Source of the DNA: Azospirillum sp. TSO22-1
GTDB lineage: Bacteria > Pseudomonadota > Alphaproteobacteria > Azospirillales > Azospirillaceae
Reading direction: 5' to 3'
Length of the DNA: 48,122 nt
NCBI RefSeq assembly: GCF_003116015.1
Contig: NZ_LGQZ01000029.1
Location: 1 to 48,122, forward strand
Under the pieces are notes generated by a model. It did no database searches. It was not told the origin of the DNA and saw only the letters and a program-made list of their open reading frames with translations. This document shows, piece by piece, positions 1-6,771 of the stretch. Position 1 is the stretch's first letter; each line of letters begins with the position of its first letter. The translations under genes were made by a program, and so were the position numbers.

Positions 1-18
1 CGGTGCCGCAGGCAACGG

Positions 19-79
19 GCGCCGAAGGCGATCGTAGGCGGAGCGCGGTCGCCCGACTTGCGGGCGACCGGTGGAGGGG
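19..79. repeat. REP-like dispersed palindromic element, left copy
   Basis: This 61-bp segment recurs as a perfect inverted copy at 48045-48105, near the other end of the window. It contains a 10-bp stem (46-55 with 61-70, loop ACTTG), so it resembles a REP-type palindrome. It runs directly into a second intergenic repeat at 75-176, forming a composite. No coding role is seen. Confidence 0.8.
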
Positions 80-176
80 CCCACACGTAGCGTGGGAGGG
101 TGAGGGTGCCTACAAGGATCCTCGCACGACCCTCACTCGGCGCTTCGCGCCACCCTCTCCCGGGACGGGAGAGGGT
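75..176. repeat. CCCTCTCCC-type intergenic repeat, copy 1
   Basis: This sequence is closely similar, in the same orientation, to 4538-4647. Shared features are a GTGAGGGT block, a central ACAA-GATCCT block, ACCCTCAC, and a terminal hairpin CCCTCTCCCGGGACGGGAGAGGG-like palindrome at about 153-175. The left terminal hairpin present in the other copy is missing here and replaced by the REP-like element. It ends just downstream of the lipoprotein gene on the minus strand and could act as its transcript end. Confidence 0.7.
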
Positions 177-179
177 CCG

Positions 180-1376
180 TTACTGACCCAGGACCTCCCA
201 GGTCTGCGGCGCCGGATCGAGCACGCGCGCACCATCGGGCGTGATCTCCAGCACCGCCAGCCCGCGTTCCACCGCACCGTTCGGGCGCAGGCGGAACAGC
301 CCGTCCACCCCGGCGAAGCCGTTCGGGTTGGTCAGGTTGGCGCGGTCGAACGGCGCCACCCCGCCCATGCGCGCCAGCGTGCCGGCCAGCGCCGTGGCGT
401 CGTAGGCCAGCGTGGCGAGGCGCGGCGGCTTCTTGCCGTACAGCGCCTCGAAGCGCGTCTCGAAGTCGGTGCGCTGCTCGGGCGCCGGGGCGGCGTACCA
501 GGCGCCGACCAGCGCCGGCTCGCGGCCCAAGCCCGGCTCGTCCCACAGCCCGGTGCCCAGCAGCTTCACCCGCCCCGGATCGACGCCGTTGGCGGCCAGC
601 GCCGCGCCCAGCGCGCGCAGCTTCTCGCCGCCCTCGGCCAGCATCACCGCCTGCGGCGCCACCGGCGCCTGCGCCACCTGCCGCGCCGGAACGGCCGGGT
701 CGGCCAGCGCCGGCTCGTAGCGCTCGACCTGCGCGACCTGCCCGCCGAAGCGCTGCGCCGCCGTCTGCAGCGCGCCGACCACCGCGTCGCCGTACGGGCT
801 GCGCGGCGCCAGCGCCACGAAGCGCGTCACCCCGCGCGACCGGGCGAAGCCGGTGACCCGCTGCACCTGGTCGAGCGGCACGAAGCCCATGACCCAGGTG
901 CCGTTGCCGGCCAGCGTCGCGTCGGTGGTGAAGGCCACCACGTCGACTCCGGCGCCGGCGGCGACCGGCTTCACCGCCTGCACCTCCTGGCCGAACAGCG
1001 GGCCGACGATCAGTCGCGCCCCCTCGGCCAATGCCTGCCGCGCCGCCTCGGCCGCGCCCTGCGGCGTGCCCTTGGTGTCGCGCGGCAGCAGCTGGAAGGT
1101 CTCGCCCGCCACGTCGAACAGCGCCAGCTGCGCGGCGTCCAGCATCGGCTGGCCGATGCCGGCGCTGGGGCCGGTCAGCGGCAACAGCAGCGCCACCTTT
1201 TGTACCTGCGGCGCCATAGGCTGAACGGCGGAGGGGGGTTGCGGCGCTTGTACCACCGGGGGCGGGGCCGCTACATTCGGCGCGCAGGCGGCCAGAGCAA
1301 GAACCGCCGTCACCCCCAGGCCGCGGGCAAGCCGCGACCGCAGAGCGCGCGAGAAAGGTGTCGCCAGTCGTGCCAC
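180..1376 (-). CDS. LpoA-like penicillin-binding protein activator lipoprotein
   Basis: Predicted outer-membrane or periplasmic lipoprotein of about 398 residues with a type-1 periplasmic-binding fold, matching the penicillin-binding protein activator (LpoA/YraM) family that stimulates peptidoglycan synthases. The GTG start at 1376 is chosen because GGAG lies 7 nt upstream; the frame stays open to 1457. A signal peptide ends in the lipobox LALAAC (Cys about residue 31), followed by a Pro/Ala/Gln linker and a domain opening KVALLLPLTGPSAGIG. Family membership is supported by its position head-to-head with rsmI and yraN, an order known from many proteobacteria. Its 5' end overlaps that of rsmI by 19 bp. 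A general amino-acid-binding-type periplasmic protein is the alternative. Confidence 0.85.
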   Translation of the reverse strand: MARLATPFSRALRSRLARGLGVTAVLALAACAPNVAAPPPVVQAPQPPSAVQPMAPQVQKVALLLPLTGPSAGIGQPMLDAAQLALFDVAGETFQLLPRDTKGTPQGAAEAARQALAEGARLIVGPLFGQEVQAVKPVAAGAGVDVVAFTTDATLAGNGTWVMGFVPLDQVQRVTGFARSRGVTRFVALAPRSPYGDAVVGALQTAAQRFGGQVAQVERYEPALADPAVPARQVAQAPVAPQAVMLAEGGEKLRALGAALAANGVDPGRVKLLGTGLWDEPGLGREPALVGAWYAAPAPEQRTDFETRFEALYGKKPPRLATLAYDATALAGTLARMGGVAPFDRANLTNPNGFAGVDGLFRLRPNGAVERGLAVLEITPDGARVLDPAPQTWEVLGQ

Positions 1377-2302
1377 CGAAGGTCTCCAATCCTGATCCCG
1401 GCTCCCAGGGCCACGGTGCCCAAAGCCAGGGTGAAGGTAGCGGCAGCGGCCGTGCAAGTAAACCGACCGCCGGGCTGTATGTCGTCGCCACGCCCATCGG
1501 CAACGCGGCCGACATCACCCTGCGCGCGCTCGACACGCTGAAGCGCGCCGACGCCATCGCCTGCGAGGACACCCGCGTCACCTCCAAGCTGATGGGCATC
1601 CACGGGGTGGCGACGCCGCTCGTCTCCTACCATGAACACAACGCGGCGAAGATGCGCCCGGTCCTGATCGGCCGCATGCAGGCCGGCGAAACCATCGCGC
1701 TGGTCTCCGACGCCGGCACGCCGCTGGTCTCGGACCCTGGCTACAAGCTGGTGCGCGCCTGCGTCGAGGCCGGGGTGCCGGTCACCGCCCTGCCCGGCCC
1801 GTCGGCGGCGCTGGCCGGGCTGGTGCTGTCCGGGCTGCCCAGCGACCGCTTCCTGTTCGCCGGCTTCCTGCCCAACAAGAGCGCGGCGCGCCGCACCAGC
1901 CTGGGCGAGCTGACCGCCGTGCCGGCGACGCTGGTCTTCTACGAGTCGCCACAGCGCCTGGCCGAATCCCTGGCCGACATGGCCGCCGTGCTCGGCCCGC
2001 GCGAGGCCGCCGTGGCGCGCGAGCTGACCAAGCTGTACGAGGAGGTGCGGCGCGGCCCGCTGCCCGACCTCGCCGCGCACTACGATTCCGCCGGCCCGCC
2101 CAAGGGCGAGGTGGTGGTGGTGGTCGCCCCGCCGGGGGCCGAGGCAGAGGCGCAGGCGGTGGACGTCGACTCCGCGCTGCGCGACGCGCTGTCCCGCCTG
2201 TCGGTGCGCGACGCGGCGGCCGAGGTGGCGCTGATGACCGGCCGGCCGAAGCGGGACGTCTACGCCCGTGCGCTGGAACTGTCGCGGGAGGACGGGCGAT
2301 GA
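1358..2302 (+). CDS. rsmI: 16S rRNA (cytidine(1402)-2'-O)-methyltransferase RsmI
   Basis: SAM-dependent enzyme that 2'-O-methylates C1402 in the decoding centre of 16S rRNA. Of 314 residues, the first 35 or so are a low-complexity Gly/Ser/Gln tail. The tetrapyrrole-methylase fold then begins with GLYVVATPIGNAADIT, followed by CEDTRVTSKLM, VSDAGTPLVSDPGYKLV and LPGPSAALAGLVLSGLP, all RsmI hallmarks. The start is GTG at 1358 or GTG at 1370; no later ATG/GTG/TTG precedes the conserved core. The stop overlaps the yraN start as ATGA, so the two are probably translationally coupled. Confidence 0.95.
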   Translation: MSPVVPPKVSNPDPGSQGHGAQSQGEGSGSGRASKPTAGLYVVATPIGNAADITLRALDTLKRADAIACEDTRVTSKLMGIHGVATPLVSYHEHNAAKMRPVLIGRMQAGETIALVSDAGTPLVSDPGYKLVRACVEAGVPVTALPGPSAALAGLVLSGLPSDRFLFAGFLPNKSAARRTSLGELTAVPATLVFYESPQRLAESLADMAAVLGPREAAVARELTKLYEEVRRGPLPDLAAHYDSAGPPKGEVVVVVAPPGAEAEAQAVDVDSALRDALSRLSVRDAAAEVALMTGRPKRDVYARALELSREDGR

Positions 2303-2667
2303 CCGTGACCGACGAGCGCCGCCGCAGGAGCGAGAGCTTCGGCCGCTTCGCCGAGGCGCTGTGCCGCGGCATCCTGCGCCTGAAGGGCTACCGGATCCTG
2401 GCGACCCGGCTGAAGACGCCGCTGGGCGAGATCGACATCGTGGCCAGGCGCGGCGACACGCTGGCGGTGATCGAGGTGAAGGCCCGGCGCGACTGGCAGA
2501 GCGCCAGCGAGGCGCTGGGCGCCCGGCAGCTCGGCCGGCTCTCGAGGGCGGCGCACGTCTTCCTGGGTGCCAACCCGCAATACGCCGGGTTGACCTTGCG
2601 CTTCGACGTGATGCTGGTTACGCCTTATGCCTTGCCGCGCCACCTGATGGACGCCTGGCGGTTATAG
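2299..2667 (+). CDS. yraN: YraN family (UPF0102) endonuclease-fold protein
   Basis: Small protein of 122 residues. Its motif GEIDIVARRGDTLAVIEVKAR carries the D...E-x-K arrangement of the restriction-endonuclease-like fold typical of UPF0102. The biological role of the family is unsettled. It starts within the stop codon of rsmI (ATGA overlap), so it is part of the same transcript. Length and gene order match the usual rsmI-yraN arrangement. Confidence 0.9.
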   Translation: MTVTDERRRRSESFGRFAEALCRGILRLKGYRILATRLKTPLGEIDIVARRGDTLAVIEVKARRDWQSASEALGARQLGRLSRAAHVFLGANPQYAGLTLRFDVMLVTPYALPRHLMDAWRL

Positions 2668-2706
2668 GGTAGAGACCACCGGCAACGAAGCGTAAGGACC
2701 GGTCCG

Positions 2707-3540
2707 TTGAGCAGCCGCCTCGAAGCCCGCGAGATCCTGCGCCGCATCGGCGCCCAGAGCGACGGGGACATCGACCTCGCCGAAGGCGCCCTGGCGCTGG
2801 GCGCGCTCGACCGCCCCGACCAGCCGCTGGACCGTTACCGCCGCCATCTCGCGGCGCTCGCCCGCGACATGGCGGAGCGCTTCGACCCCGACGCCGACGG
2901 GCTGGAATCGCGCATCACGCTGCTGCACGAGGTGGTGATCGACCGCCACGGCTACAGCGGCGACGACCAGACCTACGACGATCTGCAGAACGCCAACCTG
3001 CTGCGCGTCATCGACCGCCGCAAGGGGCTGCCGGTGGCGCTCGGCATCCTGTACCTGCACGCTGCACGCTCCATGGGCTGGGACATAGTGGGGCTGAACT
3101 TTCCCGGCCATTTCCTGGTGCGCCTGGAGGTGGAGGGCGAGCGCGCCATCCTCGACCCGTTCAACGGCGGGCAGGTGCGCACCGTCGTCGACCTGCGCGA
3201 GCTGATCAAGGCCACCGCCGGCACCGCGGCGGAACTGGAGCCCGCCTACTACCAGGCGGTCGGCAACCGCGACATCCTGCTGCGCCTGCAGAACAACCTG
3301 AAGCTCCGCCACCTCTCGGCCAACGACGTGGCGCAGGCGCTCGAGGTGCTGGACGCCATGCGCCTGATGGCGCCGGAAGAGCCGGCCCTGTGGCGCGAGA
3401 TCGGCCTGCTGGAAGCCCACCGCGGCAACCTGGACGAGGCCATCGCGGCGCTCGAGACCTTCATGCGCCTGGGCGGCAGCGACCACCAGCTGCACCAGGC
3501 CGCCATGCTGATCCAGCAGCTGAAGAACCGTCTGAACTGA
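2707..3540 (+). CDS. SirB1-type transglutaminase-like/TPR protein
   Basis: Cytosolic protein of 277 residues. The N-terminal two thirds match the SirB1 (transglutaminase-like) family, with [31 protein letters not shown] and [10 protein letters not shown]. The C-terminal third (about 200-275) is TPR-like, with [40 protein letters not shown] helices. The start is TTG at 2707, preceded by AAGGA 9 nt upstream. The family is widespread and often sits near central metabolism genes; its biochemical activity is not established. It lies 22 bp upstream of gshB and is likely cotranscribed. Confidence 0.85.
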   Translation: MSSRLEAREILRRIGAQSDGDIDLAEGALALGALDRPDQPLDRYRRHLAALARDMAERFDPDADGLESRITLLHEVVIDRHGYSGDDQTYDDLQNANLLRVIDRRKGLPVALGILYLHAARSMGWDIVGLNFPGHFLVRLEVEGERAILDPFNGGQVRTVVDLRELIKATAGTAAELEPAYYQAVGNRDILLRLQNNLKLRHLSANDVAQALEVLDAMRLMAPEEPALWREIGLLEAHRGNLDEAIAALETFMRLGGSDHQLHQAAMLIQQLKNRLN

Positions 3541-3562
3541 TCGAACTTCGGAGACACCCTCT

Positions 3563-4516
3563 ATGAGCCTCGCCGTCGCGCTTCAGATGGATCCCATCGA
3601 GTCCATCAACATCGACACGGACTCCAGCTTCATGATGGCGCTGGAGGCGCAGCGGCGCGGCCACCGGCTGTTCCACTACCACCCGCGCGACCTGTCGCTG
3701 ACCGGCAACACGCTGACCGCCCGCGTCCGCCCGCTGACGGTGGAGCGCAAGCGCGGCGCGCACTACACGCTGGGCGAGGCGGCGTTGACCGACCTGTCCA
3801 CCCTGGACATCATCCTGATGCGCCAGGATCCGCCCTTCGACATGGCCTACATCACCGCCACCCACATGCTGGAGCACGTCCAGCCCAAGGTGCTGGTGCT
3901 GAACGATCCGGCCGAGGTGCGCAACGCGCCGGAGAAGCTGTTCGTCACCCGCTTCCCCGACTTGATGCCGCCCACCCTGATCACCAGCGACAAACAGGCG
4001 ATCCTGGATTTCCGCGCGCAATACAAGGACATCATCGTCAAGCCGCTGTTCGGCAACGGCGGGGCCGGCGTCTTCCACCTGAAGCCGGACGACGAGAACC
4101 TCGGCTCGCTGCTGGAGCTGTTCACCCAGCTCTACCGCGAGCCGGTGATCGTGCAGAAGTACCTCCCCGAGATCCGCCAGGGCGACAAGCGCATCATCCT
4201 GATCGACGGCGAGCCGGCCGGCGCCGTCAGCCGCATGCCGCAGGAGGGCGAGGCGCGCGCCAACTTCCACGCCGGCGGCAGCGCCCGGAAGACCGAGCTG
4301 ACCGCCCGCGAGCGGGAGATCTGCGCCGCCATCGGCCCGGTGCTGCGCGAGAAGGGGCTGGTCTTCGTCGGCATCGACGTGATCGGCGACTACATGACCG
4401 AAATCAACGTCACCTCCCCCACCGGCATCCAGGAGATCAACCGCCTGAACGGCACGCAGCTGGAAGTGACCCTGTGGGACGCCATCGAGCGTCGGTATCA
4501 GGCGGACAGGAAGTAA
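3563..4516 (+). CDS. gshB: Glutathione synthetase
   Basis: ATP-grasp ligase that joins gamma-glutamylcysteine and glycine to make glutathione in the cytoplasm. The 317-residue length is normal. The protein shows the GshB N-terminal domain ([20 protein letters not shown]), an [18 protein letters not shown] segment, and the ATP-grasp core with [27 protein letters not shown] and [19 protein letters not shown] (metal-binding Glu/Asn). An RBS (GGAG) sits 9 nt before the ATG. A MITE-like repeat follows the stop directly and could form the 3' end of its mRNA. Confidence 0.97.
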   Translation: MSLAVALQMDPIESINIDTDSSFMMALEAQRRGHRLFHYHPRDLSLTGNTLTARVRPLTVERKRGAHYTLGEAALTDLSTLDIILMRQDPPFDMAYITATHMLEHVQPKVLVLNDPAEVRNAPEKLFVTRFPDLMPPTLITSDKQAILDFRAQYKDIIVKPLFGNGGAGVFHLKPDDENLGSLLELFTQLYREPVIVQKYLPEIRQGDKRIILIDGEPAGAVSRMPQEGEARANFHAGGSARKTELTAREREICAAIGPVLREKGLVFVGIDVIGDYMTEINVTSPTGIQEINRLNGTQLEVTLWDAIERRYQADRK

Positions 4517-4519
4517 GTT

Positions 4520-4647
4520 CCCTCTCCCGCCCCGGGAGAGGGTGGGGCCCGCGCGTAGCGCGGGAGGGTGAGGGTGCCCACAAAGATCCTTGCAATGACC
4601 CTCACCCGGCGCCTGCGGCGCCACCCTCTCCCGGGACGGGAGAGGGT
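4520..4647. repeat. MITE-like palindromic intergenic repeat, copy 2
   Basis: About 128 bp with long near-perfect terminal inverted repeats: the left end (4520-4543) and right end (4624-4647) are each themselves CCCTCTCCC/GGGAGAGGG hairpins and are complementary to one another. The interior GTGAGGGT and ACCCTCAC blocks also pair, so the whole element can fold as one long hairpin. It is related to 75-176. It fills the gap between gshB and the binding-protein gene, whose RBS lies 4 bp beyond the element. No transposase is encoded. Confidence 0.75.
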
Positions 4648-4660
4648 TTATGGAGGCACC

Positions 4661-5398
4661 ATGAAGACGAAAGCCTTTGCGTTTCTTCTTGCCTTCCTCG
4701 CCACCCCCGCCCTGGCCGGCGAAGTCCAGGTGCTCAGCGCCGGCGCGGTCGAGCCCGGGCTCATGGCCGCGGCCGACGCCTACAAGCGGCAGACCGGCGA
4801 CGCCGTGACGGTCCGCTTCGCCACGGCGCCCACGCTCCGCAGGAAGATCGCCGACGGCGAGGTCGCCGACGTGCTGCTCGCCCCGCCCGCGGTGCTCGAC
4901 GAGGCGGCGGCAAAGCTCGCCCCGGACGCCCACGCCGAGGTCGGCAAGGTCGGCGTCGGCGTGGCGGTGCGCGACGGCGCGCCGAAGCCCGACGTCTCCA
5001 GCGCCGAGGCGCTGAAGGCCGGCGTGCGCGGCGCGGAGTCGCTGATCTTCAACCAGGCCTCCACCGGTGTCTACGTCGAGGGCCTGCTGCAGAAGCTCGG
5101 CCTGTGGGACGAGGCGAAGGGCAAGACCACCCGCTATCCCGACGGCGCCGCCGTCATGGAGCACCTGATCAGGGGCAAGGGCGCCGAGGTGGGCTTCGGC
5201 GCCATCACCGAGATCATGCTGTACCGCGGCAAGGGCCTGACCTTCGTCGGCCCGCTGCCGGCCGAGGTGCAGAACCACACCCGCTACGCCGCCGCAGCGC
5301 TGGCGGGCGCCCCCAACCCGGAGGGCGCCCGCGCCTTCGTCCGCTTCCTCGGCTCGCCGGAGGCCAAGGCGCTGCTGGTGGCCAACGGCGTCGAGTAG
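4661..5398 (+). CDS. ModA-like periplasmic substrate-binding protein
   Basis: Exported protein of 245 residues. The signal peptide (FAFLLAFLATPALAGEV) is followed by a type-2 periplasmic-binding fold resembling molybdate/sulfate-type binding proteins: VLSAGAVEPGLMAAADAYKR, DVLLAPPAVLDEAAAK, FNQASTGVYVEGLLQKLGL and GFGAITEIMLY. The ATG at 4661 is preferred over the open upstream extension because GGAGG lies 5 nt upstream and the signal peptide starts there. No ABC permease or ATPase genes are nearby, so the ligand and transport role are unknown. Many orphan ModA-like proteins of this kind exist in proteobacteria; a sensory or scavenging role is possible. Confidence 0.85.
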   Translation: MKTKAFAFLLAFLATPALAGEVQVLSAGAVEPGLMAAADAYKRQTGDAVTVRFATAPTLRRKIADGEVADVLLAPPAVLDEAAAKLAPDAHAEVGKVGVGVAVRDGAPKPDVSSAEALKAGVRGAESLIFNQASTGVYVEGLLQKLGLWDEAKGKTTRYPDGAAVMEHLIRGKGAEVGFGAITEIMLYRGKGLTFVGPLPAEVQNHTRYAAAALAGAPNPEGARAFVRFLGSPEAKALLVANGVE

Positions 5399-5399
5399 G

Positions 5400-5672
5400 C
5401 TACTTCCGCTCGGTCTTGACGATCTCGCCGGTGCGGCCGTCGACGTGGATCTTGACGCGGCGACCGTCGGCGTCGGTGGCCTTCACCTCGTAGCGGCCAT
5501 CTTCCCGCTCGACCTCGGTGATGTCGCGGTAGCCCTGCGCCTCGACCTTGTCGAGGACGGCGCGGACCGACAGGATGTCGGCCGCCGCCGTCTGCGACGT
5601 TTGTTGCGCGTGGGCGGCGGCGGTGGCGAGGCCGGCGGCGAGAAGGGCGGCGGCGAGGAATCCGAAACGCAT
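5400..5672 (-). CDS. PepSY-domain periplasmic protein
   Basis: Small exported protein of 90 residues with a signal peptide (FLAAALLAAGLATAAAHAQQ). It is followed by a PepSY-type domain: VLDKVEAQGYRDITEVEREDGRYEVKATDADGRRVKIHVDGRTGEIV. The ATG at 5672 has GGAG 8 nt upstream; an ATG at 5690 is less likely. PepSY proteins are thought to modulate periplasmic proteases or sensors. It is transcribed away from a second PepSY gene and a two-component system across a shared operator region, which suggests it is a target of that system. It ends tail-to-tail with the ModA-like gene, 1 bp apart. Confidence 0.85.
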   Translation of the reverse strand: MRFGFLAAALLAAGLATAAAHAQQTSQTAAADILSVRAVLDKVEAQGYRDITEVEREDGRYEVKATDADGRRVKIHVDGRTGEIVKTERK

Positions 5673-5723
5673 TGTCTGCTCCGTGGACATGGTGAATGGT
5701 GGAGGCACGATGCACTCCCGCCG

Positions 5724-5762
5724 CTGAACCGGGCCTGAAGCGGCCATTCAGCCGGCGTTCAG
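5724..5762. promoter_or_regulatory. Putative OmpR-type response-regulator operator
   Basis: Four 6-bp half-sites recur at exact 11-bp intervals: CTGAAC (5724), CTGAAG (5735), ATTCAG (5746) and GTTCAG (5757). The first two are direct repeats; the last two are the same motif on the other strand, giving overall dyad symmetry. OmpR/PmrA-family regulators typically bind tandem half-sites with 11-bp spacing. The site lies between two divergent PepSY genes and 350 bp from a PmrA-like regulator gene. Regulation of both directions by that regulator is inferred. Confidence 0.65.
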
Positions 5763-5777
5763 CTTCTCCGGAGCAGC

Positions 5778-6110
5778 ATGCCGACCATGCGCATCCTCGC
5801 CCTCCTCGTCCTTGCCGGCGCCGTGCTCACGGCTCCCGTGCCGGTGCTCGCCGACCGCGATCACGATCACGCCCGCCGCGCGGTCGAGGAGGGCAAGGTG
5901 CTCCCCCTGCGCCGCATCCTCGACACGGTGGAAGCGCAGTTCGGCGGAAGCGTCCTGGAGGTCGAGCTGGACCGCGACGACGGGCAGTGGCTCTACGAGG
6001 TGAAGCTGCTGGCGCCGGACGGGCGCATCATCGAGGTGGAGCTGAACGCCGCCACGGCCGAGGTGCTGAAGGCGAAAGGGGCCGGCCTGGGCCGGCGGGG
6101 CAGGCACTGA
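5778..6110 (+). CDS. PepSY-domain periplasmic protein, first gene of a two-component operon
   Basis: Exported protein of 110 residues: a signal peptide (ILALLVLAGAVLTAPVPVLA), a short His/Asp-rich segment (DRDHDHARRAV), then a PepSY domain (RILDTVEAQFGGSVLEVELDRDDGQWLYEVKLL... IIEVELNAATAEVLKAKG). The ATG at 5778 is chosen because CCGGAG ends 4 nt before it. It lies 1 bp upstream of the response-regulator gene and is surely cotranscribed. PepSY proteins beside sensor kinases are a recurring arrangement, possibly presenting an inhibitory or metal/cationic-peptide signal to the kinase. Confidence 0.87.
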   Translation: MPTMRILALLVLAGAVLTAPVPVLADRDHDHARRAVEEGKVLPLRRILDTVEAQFGGSVLEVELDRDDGQWLYEVKLLAPDGRIIEVELNAATAEVLKAKGAGLGRRGRH

Positions 6111-6111
6111 C

Positions 6112-6771
6112 ATGCGCGTTCTGGTGGTCGAGGACGACACCGCGCTGGCGGAGCAGCTGGCGCACAGCCTGGAGGCGGCCGGCTACGCCGTGGACCGCGC
6201 CGACAACGGCGAGGATGCATTGCACCTCGGCGGCACTGAACCGTACGACGCGGTGGTGCTCGACCTCGGCCTGCCGGTGCTGGACGGGCTGACGGTGCTG
6301 AAGCGCTGGCGGGCCGACGGGGTGACCGTGCCGGTCCTGGTGCTCACCGCCCGCAACAGCTGGACCGAGCGCGTAGAGGGCATCGACGCCGGCGCCGACG
6401 ACTACCTGGGCAAGCCCTTCCACATGGAGGAGGTGGTCGCCCGCATCCGCGGCCTGATCCGCCGGGCCAGCGGCCAGCCGTCGCCGGAGTTGACGCACGG
6501 CCCGGTGCGGCTCGACACGCGCACCGGCCGGGTGACGCTGAACGGCGTGCCGGTCAAGCTGACGGCGCACGAGTTCCGGGTGTTGTCCTACCTCATGCAC
6601 CACCCCGGGAGAATCGTTTCGAAAGCGGAACTTACTGAGCACATCTACGCCCAGGATTTCGACCGCGACAGCAACACCATCGAGGTGTTCGTCGGCCGCC
6701 TGCGCCGCAAGCTGGGCGACGGCGTCGTCGAGACCGTGCGCGGCGCCGGCTACCGCCTGGACGGGACCTGA
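6112..6771 (+). CDS. OmpR/PhoB-family response regulator (PmrA/QseB-like)
   Basis: DNA-binding response regulator of 219 residues. The receiver domain (1-115) has acidic VVEDD, phospho-acceptor Asp51 in VVLDLGLPVLDG, the switch Thr in VLTARN, and Lys in YLGKPF. The C-terminal winged helix (about 125-218) includes LTAHEFRVLSYLMHHPGRIVSK and the recognition region NTIEVFVGRLRRKLG. It overlaps the kinase gene by 1 bp (TGATG). A four-half-site operator lies upstream of the operon, which suggests autoregulation together with control of both PepSY genes. Confidence 0.95.
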   Translation: MRVLVVEDDTALAEQLAHSLEAAGYAVDRADNGEDALHLGGTEPYDAVVLDLGLPVLDGLTVLKRWRADGVTVPVLVLTARNSWTERVEGIDAGADDYLGKPFHMEEVVARIRGLIRRASGQPSPELTHGPVRLDTRTGRVTLNGVPVKLTAHEFRVLSYLMHHPGRIVSKAELTEHIYAQDFDRDSNTIEVFVGRLRRKLGDGVVETVRGAGYRLDGT

